Of a stretch of 20,736 bases of DNA, positions 14,307 through 20,736 are shown piece after piece (position 1 is the first letter of the stretch; each line of letters starts with the position of its first letter). Under the pieces are notes generated by a model. The model was not told the DNA's origin. It saw only the letters and a program-made list of their open reading frames with translations, and ran no database searches. Made by a program: the position numbers and the translations under genes. Origin of the DNA: Dehalococcoidales bacterium (GTDB taxonomy: Bacteria > Chloroflexota > Dehalococcoidia > Dehalococcoidales > UBA2162); contig JAENIS010000054.1 in the NCBI GenBank assembly GCA_016844285.1, positions 1-20,736 on the forward strand. The letters run 5' to 3'.

Positions 14307-14337
14307 AATTAGCAGTCTAAGGCTTAGACTGCTAATT
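14307..14337. promoter_or_regulatory. Variant CIRCE operator (HrcA binding site)
   Basis: A perfect 31-bp palindrome with one central base. Its core, TTAGCAGTC (14309-14317), 9 bases, GACTGCTAA (14327-14335), has the 9-9-9 layout of CIRCE but differs from the consensus TTAGCACTC/GAGTGCTAA by one base in each arm, changed so that pairing is kept. It lies just upstream of hrcA and over the predicted transcription start. Confidence 0.88.
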
Positions 14338-14347
14338 AGAGGTGATT

Positions 14348-15403
14348 ATGCTATCAGTAAGAGAAGAGAAGATACTCAAATCAATCGTGACGATATATAT
14401 CACCCAGGCGAAGCCAGTACCTTCGCAGACGGTTACCAACGACTGTGAGTTGAGTGTCAGCCCGGCTACCATCCGTAGCGAGATGGCACACCTGGAGCAG
14501 GAGGGGTATATTACGCGCTCTCACTCTTCTGCCGGCAGCGTCCCTTCCGACAAGGCCTACCGCCACTATGTGGATTCCCTCAGTAATATCAGTCTCCCTA
14601 TCGCCGAACAGAGGCGGATAAGCCACGTCTTCCATCAGGTGGAGAAGGAACTGGAGGAATGGCTAAGTCTGGCGGCGACACTCATCGCTCAGATGGTGCA
14701 GAATGCGGCGGTGGTTACTTTGCCCAAGGCGGAAGCCTGCCGGTTCAAGCGTCTTGATCTGGTCAGTCTGCAGGAGTATGTCACGCTGGTCGTTCTTGTC
14801 CTCATGGGTGCCAAATTAAGAGAGCGGCTGGCGACCTTTGAGCAGGCTATTTCTCAATCAGACCTAACGGCGATGGCCAACAAGCTGAGTGCCGTCTATG
14901 CCGGCTTAACTCGCTCACAGATTTTGGCCAAAGAGATAACATTGTCACCAGGCGAGCAGCAAATCACCGACTGCATGGTTCAAATCATGGCGGACGAAGA
15001 TAACAAGGAATACGAGGAGCCTTACCTGGATGGCTTACGCCTGACGTTGAGCCAGCCTGAGCTTGTCCATAGCCGTGGTATGGCACTGACACTAATGGAA
15101 TTAATTGAGCAACGAAACCTGCTGAGCAGCATCGTCCCGGCCGGGGTAACCAGCCATCGGGTGCAAGTAGTGATTGGTAAGGAGAATAAATTACAGTCCA
15201 TCCACGAATACAGCGTGGCAATTAGCCGATACGGTCCAGCCGAAGAGGCGGTAGGCACGATTGGTGTCATCGGCCCGACGCGTATGCCCTACGCCCGCAC
15301 CATTGTTACCCTGGACTATCTATCTGTCGTGTTGACCAGGCTGATGACCGGACTATACGGAAGAAAAGAGGCTGACGAGGTAAACCAGAATCGCGCTCAG
15401 TAG
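14348..15403 (+). CDS. hrcA: Heat-inducible transcription repressor HrcA
   Basis: HrcA represses chaperone genes by binding CIRCE; it is kept active by chaperones and releases DNA on heat shock. With ATG at 14348 (AGAGGTGA just before it) the protein has 351 residues; an upstream GTG at 14342 is less likely. The N-terminal winged helix has LSVSPATIRSEMAHLEQEG as recognition region, followed by the family wing HSSAGSVPSDKAYRHYVD, where many homologues have HTSAGRIPT. The rest is the GAF-like dimerisation part ending in YLSVVLTRLM. It is first gene of the hrcA-grpE-dnaK unit, with 11 bp to grpE, and is autoregulated through the operator at 14307-14337. Confidence 0.95.
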   Translation: MLSVREEKILKSIVTIYITQAKPVPSQTVTNDCELSVSPATIRSEMAHLEQEGYITRSHSSAGSVPSDKAYRHYVDSLSNISLPIAEQRRISHVFHQVEKELEEWLSLAATLIAQMVQNAAVVTLPKAEACRFKRLDLVSLQEYVTLVVLVLMGAKLRERLATFEQAISQSDLTAMANKLSAVYAGLTRSQILAKEITLSPGEQQITDCMVQIMADEDNKEYEEPYLDGLRLTLSQPELVHSRGMALTLMELIEQRNLLSSIVPAGVTSHRVQVVIGKENKLQSIHEYSVAISRYGPAEEAVGTIGVIGPTRMPYARTIVTLDYLSVVLTRLMTGLYGRKEADEVNQNRAQ

Positions 15404-15414
15404 AGAGGATAATA

Positions 15415-15972
15415 ATGGCCGATGAAGATTTGCGGAATGAAATAGAGACGGGGGGAGCTACTCAAGAAGAGGATGCCGGAGAGCTAAAGCAGGCTTTGAT
15501 TCAGGAGAAACAGAAGGCGGAAACCTACTTAGCTAACTGGCAGAGAGCACAGGCGGACTACATCAACTACAAAAGGCGCGGCGAGCAGGAAAAGCAGGAG
15601 GTTAGCCAACTGGCCAATTCTTCACTCATCCTTAAACTTTTGCCGGTGCTTGATGATTTGGAGCGAGCCTTTACCGCCATACCCCCTGAAATGGCGAGGA
15701 CTAGCTGGGTGGATGGGATTAGATTAATTGACCGTAAGGTCAGGACAACTCTGGAGACACAGGGGTTATCCCTGATTGAGGCGGTGGGAGAACCATTTGA
15801 CCCCCGTTTGCACGAAGCCGTCAGAGAGGATAACGGTCAGGAAGGTATCATCCTTGCCGAAGTACAAAAAGGGTACAGGTTCCGTGACCAAATCCTTCGC
15901 CCAAGTAAGGTGGTAGTGGGGAATGGGGAGAAAGACAAGGCAGAACATGACCGGGGTAAGGCCTGGTCTTAG
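15415..15972 (+). CDS. grpE: Nucleotide exchange factor GrpE
   Basis: GrpE releases ADP from DnaK. The 185-residue protein has an acidic start, a long coiled coil (about 20-60, ending QADYINYKRRGEQE), the four-helix part with LLPVLDDLERA (75-85), and the beta domain with FDPRLHEAV (128-136) and GYRFRDQILRPSKVVV (about 153-168). GAGAGGA precedes the ATG. It lies 11 bp after hrcA and 44 bp before dnaK, so it is part of the same operon. The last 20 residues are charged and variable. Confidence 0.96.
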   Translation: MADEDLRNEIETGGATQEEDAGELKQALIQEKQKAETYLANWQRAQADYINYKRRGEQEKQEVSQLANSSLILKLLPVLDDLERAFTAIPPEMARTSWVDGIRLIDRKVRTTLETQGLSLIEAVGEPFDPRLHEAVREDNGQEGIILAEVQKGYRFRDQILRPSKVVVGNGEKDKAEHDRGKAWS

Positions 15973-16016
15973 TCTTCATTGCGAGACAAGCATTTGACCG
16001 AAAGGAGGAGTAAATA

Positions 16017-17945
16017 ATGGCAAAGACAGTAGGAATTGACTTAGGGACAACTTTTAGTGAGATTGCGGTAATGGAAGGTGGCGAGCCGAAGATTATTCCT
16101 TCGGCGGAAGGCAGTACGCTCGTCCCTTCCGTGGTTGCCGTCAACAAAAATGGCGAGCGCCTGGTCGGGCAACTGGCCCGGCGCCAGTCGATTGTTAACC
16201 CGGATAATACCATCTATAGCATCAAGCGATTCATGGGGCGCAAGTGGGGAGAGCCGGCCGGGCGAGAGCTTCCCGTCGAGGAAGATGCCCGCCGCAAGAC
16301 CTATAAAGTAAACCGGGGGTCGAATAATGAGGTGCGGGTGCTGATGGGTGGCAAAGAGTACCGGCCAGAAGAAATCTCGGCGATGATATTGCAAAAGCTA
16401 AAGACGGATGCCGAGGCTTACCTTGGTGAAAAAGTAACCGATGCGGTCATCACCGTACCGGCCTATTTCAATGATGCTCAGCGCCAGGCAACCAAGGATG
16501 CCGGCGCTATCGCCGGACTCAATGTATTGCGCATCATTAACGAGCCAACTGCCGCGGCGCTGGCTTATGGCCTGGACAAGAAGAAGGAGGAGACGATTGC
16601 TGTCTACGACCTTGGTGGCGGCACCTTTGATGTCTCCATTCTTGAGATTGGTGAAGGCACCTTCCAGGTAAAATCGACTGCCGGTGATACCCACCTGGGT
16701 GGCGATGACTTTGACCAGAAGATTATGGACTGGCTATGCGATGAGTTCAAGAAAGACCAGGGCATCGACCTGAGGAAGGATAGAATGGCTTTACAGCGGA
16801 TAAGGGAGGCGGCGGAGAAAGCCAAGGTTGAGCTATCAACAGTGCAGCAGACAGAGATTAATCTTCCCTTTATCACCGCTGACGCCAGTGGCCCTAAGCA
16901 CCTTAGTTACACCCTGACGCGGGCTAAGCTGGAGCAACTGGTCATGGAACTGGTGGATAAGACACTGGAACCATGCCGCCAGGCACTGACTGACGCCGGC
17001 AAGACGGCTGCCCAGATTAGCGAGGTGGTTCTGGTTGGCGGACAGAGCAGAATGCCACTCGTTCAGCAAAAAGTGAAGCAACTCTTCGGCAAAGAGCCGA
17101 ATAAGGGAGTCAACCCCGATGAAGTGGTGGCAGTCGGCGCCGCTATCCAGGGCGGTGTGCTCAAGGGAGAGGTCAAGGATGTTCTCTTACTTGACGTTAC
17201 GCCGCTTACCCTGGGTATCGAGACGCTTGGCGGAGTAATGACACCGCTGATTACCCGTAATACCACCGTCCCCACCTCGAAGAGCCAGATTTTCACCACG
17301 GCGGCAGACAGTCAACCCAGCGTGGAAATCCATGTTCTCCAGGGAGAGAGACCAATGGCAACCAATAACCGGACATTGGGTCGGTTCATCCTCGATGGCA
17401 TTCTGCCAGCACCGCGGGGGATGCCCCAGGTTGAGGTTACCTTTGATATTGATGCTAACGGTATCCTCAATGTCAAGGCTCTCGATAAGGGCACCGGCAA
17501 GGAGCAGAAAATCACCATCACCGCCTCCAGCGGACTCAGCAAAGAAGAGGCCGAGCGGATGCGGAAGGAAGCCGAGATGCATACGGCTGAGGATAACAAA
17601 CGCCGCGAGGACATTGAAACACGCAACGCTGCCGATACTCTGGCTTATACTGCCGAAAAGACACTGCGCGAGCAAAAAGAGAAGATACCTGCCGACCTGA
17701 ACCAGGATGTTGAAGGTAAGATTCAAGCCGTGCGCACCGCCCTGCAGGGGAGCGATATCGAGGCGGTAAACCGGGCGGCTCAGGCATTAAACGAGTCCAT
17801 GCAGAAGATTGGGGCGGCGGTCTACCAGCAACAGCAGCAACAACAGCAGCCACCTCCTCCCGGTGGCGAGCCACCGCCGGGTGGTGAGACTCCAGGTCAA
17901 AGTGGTAAGGAAGGGACTGTCGAAGGAGAGTTCCGCGAAGTATAG
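16017..17945 (+). CDS. dnaK: Chaperone protein DnaK (Hsp70)
   Basis: DnaK is the ATP-driven folding chaperone that works with DnaJ and GrpE. The 642-residue protein has phosphate loop 1 (IDLGTTFSE, 7-15), [14 protein letters not shown] (172-185), [12 protein letters not shown] (198-209), the adenosine region [11 protein letters not shown], the linker [15 protein letters not shown], and the peptide-binding domain. Phosphate loop 1 has TFSE where most DnaKs have TNSC or TNSV. The C-terminal lid ends in a run of eight Gln and four Pro followed by Gly/Pro-rich sequence and EGEFREV in place of the common EEVK-type end. AAAGGAGGAG precedes the ATG. Stem-loop 17979-18003 follows the gene. Confidence 0.97.
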   Translation: MAKTVGIDLGTTFSEIAVMEGGEPKIIPSAEGSTLVPSVVAVNKNGERLVGQLARRQSIVNPDNTIYSIKRFMGRKWGEPAGRELPVEEDARRKTYKVNRGSNNEVRVLMGGKEYRPEEISAMILQKLKTDAEAYLGEKVTDAVITVPAYFNDAQRQATKDAGAIAGLNVLRIINEPTAAALAYGLDKKKEETIAVYDLGGGTFDVSILEIGEGTFQVKSTAGDTHLGGDDFDQKIMDWLCDEFKKDQGIDLRKDRMALQRIREAAEKAKVELSTVQQTEINLPFITADASGPKHLSYTLTRAKLEQLVMELVDKTLEPCRQALTDAGKTAAQISEVVLVGGQSRMPLVQQKVKQLFGKEPNKGVNPDEVVAVGAAIQGGVLKGEVKDVLLLDVTPLTLGIETLGGVMTPLITRNTTVPTSKSQIFTTAADSQPSVEIHVLQGERPMATNNRTLGRFILDGILPAPRGMPQVEVTFDIDANGILNVKALDKGTGKEQKITITASSGLSKEEAERMRKEAEMHTAEDNKRREDIETRNAADTLAYTAEKTLREQKEKIPADLNQDVEGKIQAVRTALQGSDIEAVNRAAQALNESMQKIGAAVYQQQQQQQQPPPPGGEPPPGGETPGQSGKEGTVEGEFREV

Positions 17946-17947
17946 GC

Positions 17948-18212
17948 ACAAAGGGTAAGGGAAGAGGGAGTGCGAGTAAGAGAGGGGGCAAAGCCCCCTC
18001 TCTAAGTTTCTGCCCTCTCCTTCTTAAGAAGAGAGGAATAAGAGGGGTAAGACGATTAAGTGGATTTCAGCAAAGTGGATTTCAGCAGTTGAGAAAGCCC
18101 CCTTTTTCTACTAGAATATCTAAGGGGAGTTTAAGAGGGGCTTCGCCCCCTCTCATATATCTCTTCCCCCTCTCCTTTGAAGGAGAGAGGGATTAAGGGG
18201 GTGAGGTAGCAA
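17948..18212. repeat. Intergenic palindromic repeat block 6 (dnaK-dnaJ gap)
   Basis: The 273-bp gap between dnaK and dnaJ holds a perfect 11-bp stem with AAA loop at 17979-18003, a 15-bp tandem duplication (18058-18072 and 18073-18087, AAGTGGATTTCAGCA), a GAGGGGCTTCGCCCCCTCTC hairpin near 18135-18155, a CCCTCTCCTTTGAAGGAGAG stem near 18169-18189, and the closing edge GATTAAGGGGGTGAGGT. The stems may lower read-through into dnaJ. The GTGAGG at the edge is the nearest ribosome-binding-like sequence for dnaJ. Confidence 0.75.
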
Positions 18213-18218
18213 GCTATC

Positions 18219-19286
18219 ATGGTAACAAAACGGGATTACTACGAAGTCCTTGGTATTGACCGGAATGCCACCGATGAAAAGATAAAGAAGGCTTTCCGTG
18301 AGATGGCCTTCAAGTGTCACCCTGACCATAACCACGAACCATCTGCCGGGGAGAAGTTCAAGGAGGTAAACGAAGCCTACCAGGTGCTCTCTGACCCGGA
18401 GAAGCGGGCTAGCTATGACCAGTTTGGCCATGCTGGTGACAACCCCTTCGGGCGTGGCTTTGAAGGGTTTGATTTCGGCGGTTTCGGTGATATTTTCGAT
18501 GCTTTCTTTGGCGAAACCGCCACCACCCGTCAAACTCCCCAGCACGGTGCTGACCTCCACGGCCAACTTACCATTACCCTTGAGGAAGCCGCCTTTGGTG
18601 TTGAAAAAGAAATCAACCTCTGGCGCACGGAGTATTGCCCGCTCTGTCACGGCACGGGTAGCCCGCCTGGTAGCCAGCCCAGCCGATGCCCCAACTGTAA
18701 TGGTAGCGGGCAGGTGCGCCGTGTACAGCAGAGCATCTTCGGACGCTTCACCAATATCACGGTCTGTCCCCAATGCCACGGGGAGGGCCGCATTATTAGC
18801 CAGCCCTGCACCGGGTGCCGGGGCAGCGGTAAAGAAAAGCACCAGCGCAGCATTATGGTGGGGATTCCGCCCGGGATAGAAAATGGTAACCAGATACGCC
18901 TCAGTGGCGAGGGGGACGCCGGGCTAAAAGGTGCTCCACCCGGTAATCTCTATCTTACCGTGTCCATCGCACCGCATGAGTGTTTCCAGCGGGATGGTGC
19001 TGACATCCTCTATGAGCTACCAATCAATTTTGTCCAGGCTGCCCTCGGTGCTGAGGTAGAGGTGCCGACTCTTGGGGGTACAACCAGGCTCAAAGTCCCC
19101 GCCGGTAGTCAGACCGGGCATGTCTTTCGACTCAAGAATAAGGGTATTGCCCATCTCAACGGCAAGAGGTGCGGCGACCAACTTGTCACGCTACTGGTGG
19201 TCACACCCGAAACGCTCACGGAAAAGCAGCGCCGGCTATTCGAGGAGCTGGCCAAGACGATAGACCCGGCGAAAAAGGGTAAATAA
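18219..19286 (+). CDS. dnaJ: Chaperone protein DnaJ (Hsp40)
   Basis: DnaJ delivers substrates to DnaK and stimulates its ATPase. The 355-residue protein has a complete J domain with HPD at 34-36, a short Gly/Phe region (about 74-100), four zinc motifs CPLCHGTG, CPNCNGSG, CPQCHGEG and CTGCRGSG (Cys pairs at 140/143, 157/160, 183/186 and 197/200), and C-terminal substrate-binding domains with GDLHG- and QIRLSGEGDAG-type signatures. It is a little shorter than the common 370-380 residues. The only sensible start, ATG at 18219, lacks a normally spaced ribosome binding site; GTGAGG from the repeat edge is about 12 bases away. It is probably co-regulated with hrcA-grpE-dnaK. Confidence 0.96.
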   Translation: MVTKRDYYEVLGIDRNATDEKIKKAFREMAFKCHPDHNHEPSAGEKFKEVNEAYQVLSDPEKRASYDQFGHAGDNPFGRGFEGFDFGGFGDIFDAFFGETATTRQTPQHGADLHGQLTITLEEAAFGVEKEINLWRTEYCPLCHGTGSPPGSQPSRCPNCNGSGQVRRVQQSIFGRFTNITVCPQCHGEGRIISQPCTGCRGSGKEKHQRSIMVGIPPGIENGNQIRLSGEGDAGLKGAPPGNLYLTVSIAPHECFQRDGADILYELPINFVQAALGAEVEVPTLGGTTRLKVPAGSQTGHVFRLKNKGIAHLNGKRCGDQLVTLLVVTPETLTEKQRRLFEELAKTIDPAKKGK

Positions 19287-19445
19287 GGCTAGTCTTCGGT
19301 AACACTTGCGGTTGTACTGCCGCTATTGGTCGTTGCGAGACCATTCCGACTCAAGTCGGAAGGCGAAGCAATCTGGGTTGGGCGCGGGAGACTTTCCCCA
19401 CCCGGATTGCCGCGTCGCTTCGCTCCTCGCAAAGACAACGTGTGG
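19287..19445. repeat. Third-type inverted repeat after dnaJ
   Basis: From about 19327 the sequence GGTCGTTGCGAG ... GCGAAGCAATCTGGGTTGGG is followed by an inverted counterpart CCCCACCCGGATTGCCGCG ... CGCTTCGCTCCTCGCAAAGAC ending near 19440. A small CCGACTCAAGTCGG palindrome sits inside the left arm. The arms are imperfect, roughly 110 bp overall. It differs from both the CTCACCCCC blocks and the 145-bp element but shares the GAAGCGA/TCGCTTC motif with the latter. No gene is seen. Confidence 0.6.
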
Positions 19446-19745
19446 TAACGCACCCGCTATGGATAATGCTCCAGTTCCCTTGTCAAGGGAAGGGGGTATA
19501 GAAGTAAGAGAGAAGCAATACAAAATCCCCCTTAGTCCCTCCCGTGTCAAGCACGGGACAGGCTCTTTTTCAAAGGGGGAAATAGAAGCTTTGTGCTGAC
19601 AAGATAGGATACTTCTCCCTTTTGTAAAGGGAGATAAGAGGGATTTAGCAGGGGTATCTAAGAGGGCGGTAGCCCTCTTTCTTTTTTTCATCCCCCTCTC
19701 CTGGCAGGAGAGGGGGATACAGGGGGTGAGGTTAGTTAATAATCT
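19446..19745. repeat. Intergenic palindromic repeat block 7
   Basis: No gene is seen. The block has a CCCTTGTCAAGGGAAGGGGG stem near 19478-19497, a CCCGTGTCAAGCACGGG palindrome near 19541-19557, a TCTCCCTTTTGTAAAGGGAG stem near 19613-19632, a AGAGGGCGGTAGCCCTCT hairpin near 19661-19678, a CCCCCTCTCCTGGCAGGAGA-type stem near 19692-19716, and the edge GGGGGTGAGGTTAGTTAATA, which matches the inverted left edges of blocks 3 and 4. Confidence 0.75.
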
Positions 19746-19766
19746 CCCTTAATAATACCACCACCA

Positions 19767-19795
19767 TTGACACCCACTACTACGAGGGATAGAAT
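19767..19795 (+). promoter_or_regulatory. Near-consensus promoter of the right-end ORF
   Basis: TTGACA (19767-19772), exactly 17 bases, TAGAAT (19790-19795). It stands just outside repeat block 7 and 29 bp before the start codon of the right-end ORF. Confidence 0.7.
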
Positions 19796-19824
19796 CTGGC
19801 TATAGAGAGATAAGGACTTCCATA

Positions 19825-20736
19825 ATGCTATTATGTGAAAGTATCATAAGGACATTAGTACGTACCACCCACCAAAATCACAGAGACATAGTTAACTACA
19901 TAACGTCCCAAACGGAAATGCCAAGCTGGGACTTCTTCCTACCGACTATGCCAGATTTACGAAAGAAGTATTGGCAGACTTTTGCTGCTCTCCACAGGGA
20001 ACTCGTGCCCAATCACATAAGTTCTCAAGACCTGTATGTTAAGCTGTGGGAGTTATTCAAGGAAGTCACCACCAATGGAGGTGCCTATAAAACGAGAGAG
20101 AGTCTCGATAAAAAACTTGCAGAGTTTTGCGAGCTAGTCAAGAAACCTCTCCAGACTTTCGACATCATATATCACATTAAGAATTTCGATGCAGGTAATG
20201 GTAAGTTCAGTCTTGGGAATATTGAGATATTCAAGCTGACAAGGGATTATCTTAATAAACTGGGTCTGAATGAAGGCGCCTCGGAAGTCCAAGACACGAT
20301 ATTTGAGGAATGGGTGGATAGGTCAATAGCCAAAACGGAAATAGACGCTTCTGAAATAGACAGAGCCTACGAATCTGGCTTCTCTAAAGTGAATAGTGTT
20401 CTTGACGTTGTTAGATTAATTGGGGTGAGGGAAAGGCTTGCTCGACTTGTTGACGAGATGTTCTTATGGGAACTGGGAGAGAGTATAGTTATTCCAAGGG
20501 TCAAACCCCAAGAAGGGACTTCGTTAAGCATAAGCTCCCGTAGGGGATTTCGACCACGTGTCGTTCCTATGGATAGCACTATTAATAAAGGTTTGGAAAA
20601 TCATGGTATTTGGCAATACGTGCTTAATGGAAATTTGCCAGACGATATAAATACCCGGGTTTTAAGGGCTACGAAATGGATTTCCCACGCCGTTACTTCA
20701 AGTAGTCTGGATCACAAACTTGTTGACCTAAGCACA
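19825..20736 (+). CDS. Unidentified accessory protein, possibly HEPN-like at its C-terminal end (cut by window edge)
   Basis: ATG at 19825 opens a frame of 304 codons with no stop before the window edge. AAGGA about nine bases upstream and a near-consensus promoter support it. The protein begins MLLCESIIRTLVRTTHQNHR, looks largely helical, soluble and charged, and is AT-richer than dnaJ. Near the end, RVLRATKWISHAVTSSSLDHKLVDL has the look of the helix preceding the conserved core of Apea-type HEPN domains, which in many defence proteins form RNases. The catalytic R-x4-6-H motif, if any, would lie beyond the edge. I do not recognise the N-terminal 250 residues, and the HEPN suggestion is weak. 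Confidence 0.6.
   Translation, partial: MLLCESIIRTLVRTTHQNHRDIVNYITSQTEMPSWDFFLPTMPDLRKKYWQTFAALHRELVPNHISSQDLYVKLWELFKEVTTNGGAYKTRESLDKKLAEFCELVKKPLQTFDIIYHIKNFDAGNGKFSLGNIEIFKLTRDYLNKLGLNEGASEVQDTIFEEWVDRSIAKTEIDASEIDRAYESGFSKVNSVLDVVRLIGVRERLARLVDEMFLWELGESIVIPRVKPQEGTSLSISSRRGFRPRVVPMDSTINKGLENHGIWQYVLNGNLPDDINTRVLRATKWISHAVTSSSLDHKLVDLST

Noticed and set aside
14342..14344. GTG as the hrcA start
   Set aside because: It lies within the AGAGGTGA ribosome binding site of the ATG at 14348, which has better spacing and gives the usual HrcA beginning.
17187..17726. 179-codon minus-strand frame opposite dnaK
   Set aside because: Shadow of conserved dnaK coding sequence without start signals.
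18153..18842. 229-codon minus-strand frame opposite dnaJ
   Set aside because: Antisense to the zinc-motif part of dnaJ and ending in repeat sequence; no support as a gene.

Overview
The window reads as a chromosomal segment of a bacterium, most likely a Dehalococcoidia-like member of the Chloroflexota. That placement is inferred from four things: the dimeric (alpha2) type of glycyl-tRNA synthetase, a SecA with extra N-terminal segments, the hrcA-grpE-dnaK-dnaJ order, and the dense palindromic repeats between genes. No rRNA marker is present to confirm it. Core genes look moderately GC-rich. The genes at both window ends and one truncated gene in the middle look AT-richer and accessory.

Layout. 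1-1957 (minus strand) is an accessory cassette: a HTH antitoxin and PIN toxin pair driven by a near-consensus promoter with an operator-like palindrome, a candidate restriction enzyme (EVE-like domain plus PD-(D/E)XK nuclease), a possible 13-codon ORF and the start of another small gene. Next come secA (minus), prs (minus) and hisB (plus). hisB converges on a chimeric ORF and a broken purC (both minus); a 115-bp piece of the purC 3' end is present twice. A DUF1648-like membrane protein and glyS (plus) follow. glyS runs into a 5'-truncated DUF3800-like gene. After that are sbcD (plus), acpS (minus), tRNA-Leu(UAG), and the heat-shock cluster hrcA-grpE-dnaK-dnaJ (plus) under a variant CIRCE operator. 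The window ends inside an AT-rich ORF with a near-consensus promoter and a possible HEPN-like C-terminal part.

Repeats are the dominant non-coding feature. Seven intergenic regions carry related palindromic blocks (CTCACCCCCTTAATCCCCC type, plus AGAGGCTTCGCCTCT-type hairpins). One block is interrupted by a 145-bp MITE-like element with an 8-bp target duplication. Another block lies inside a 364-bp element with perfect 56-bp terminal inverted repeats. A third repeat type lies after dnaJ. A repeat-like sequence also seems to have entered the glyS coding region in frame.

Function. The conserved genes serve protein export (SecA), PRPP supply (Prs) with PRPP-linked purine and histidine steps (PurC, HisB), translation (GlyRS, tRNA-Leu), fatty-acid carrier activation (AcpS), DNA-end processing (SbcD) and protein folding (HrcA/GrpE/DnaK/DnaJ). 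The clearest candidates for something new are the left-end EVE-nuclease cassette, whose toxin-antitoxin part is flanked by a direct repeat of the secA 3' end, and the rearranged purC locus.
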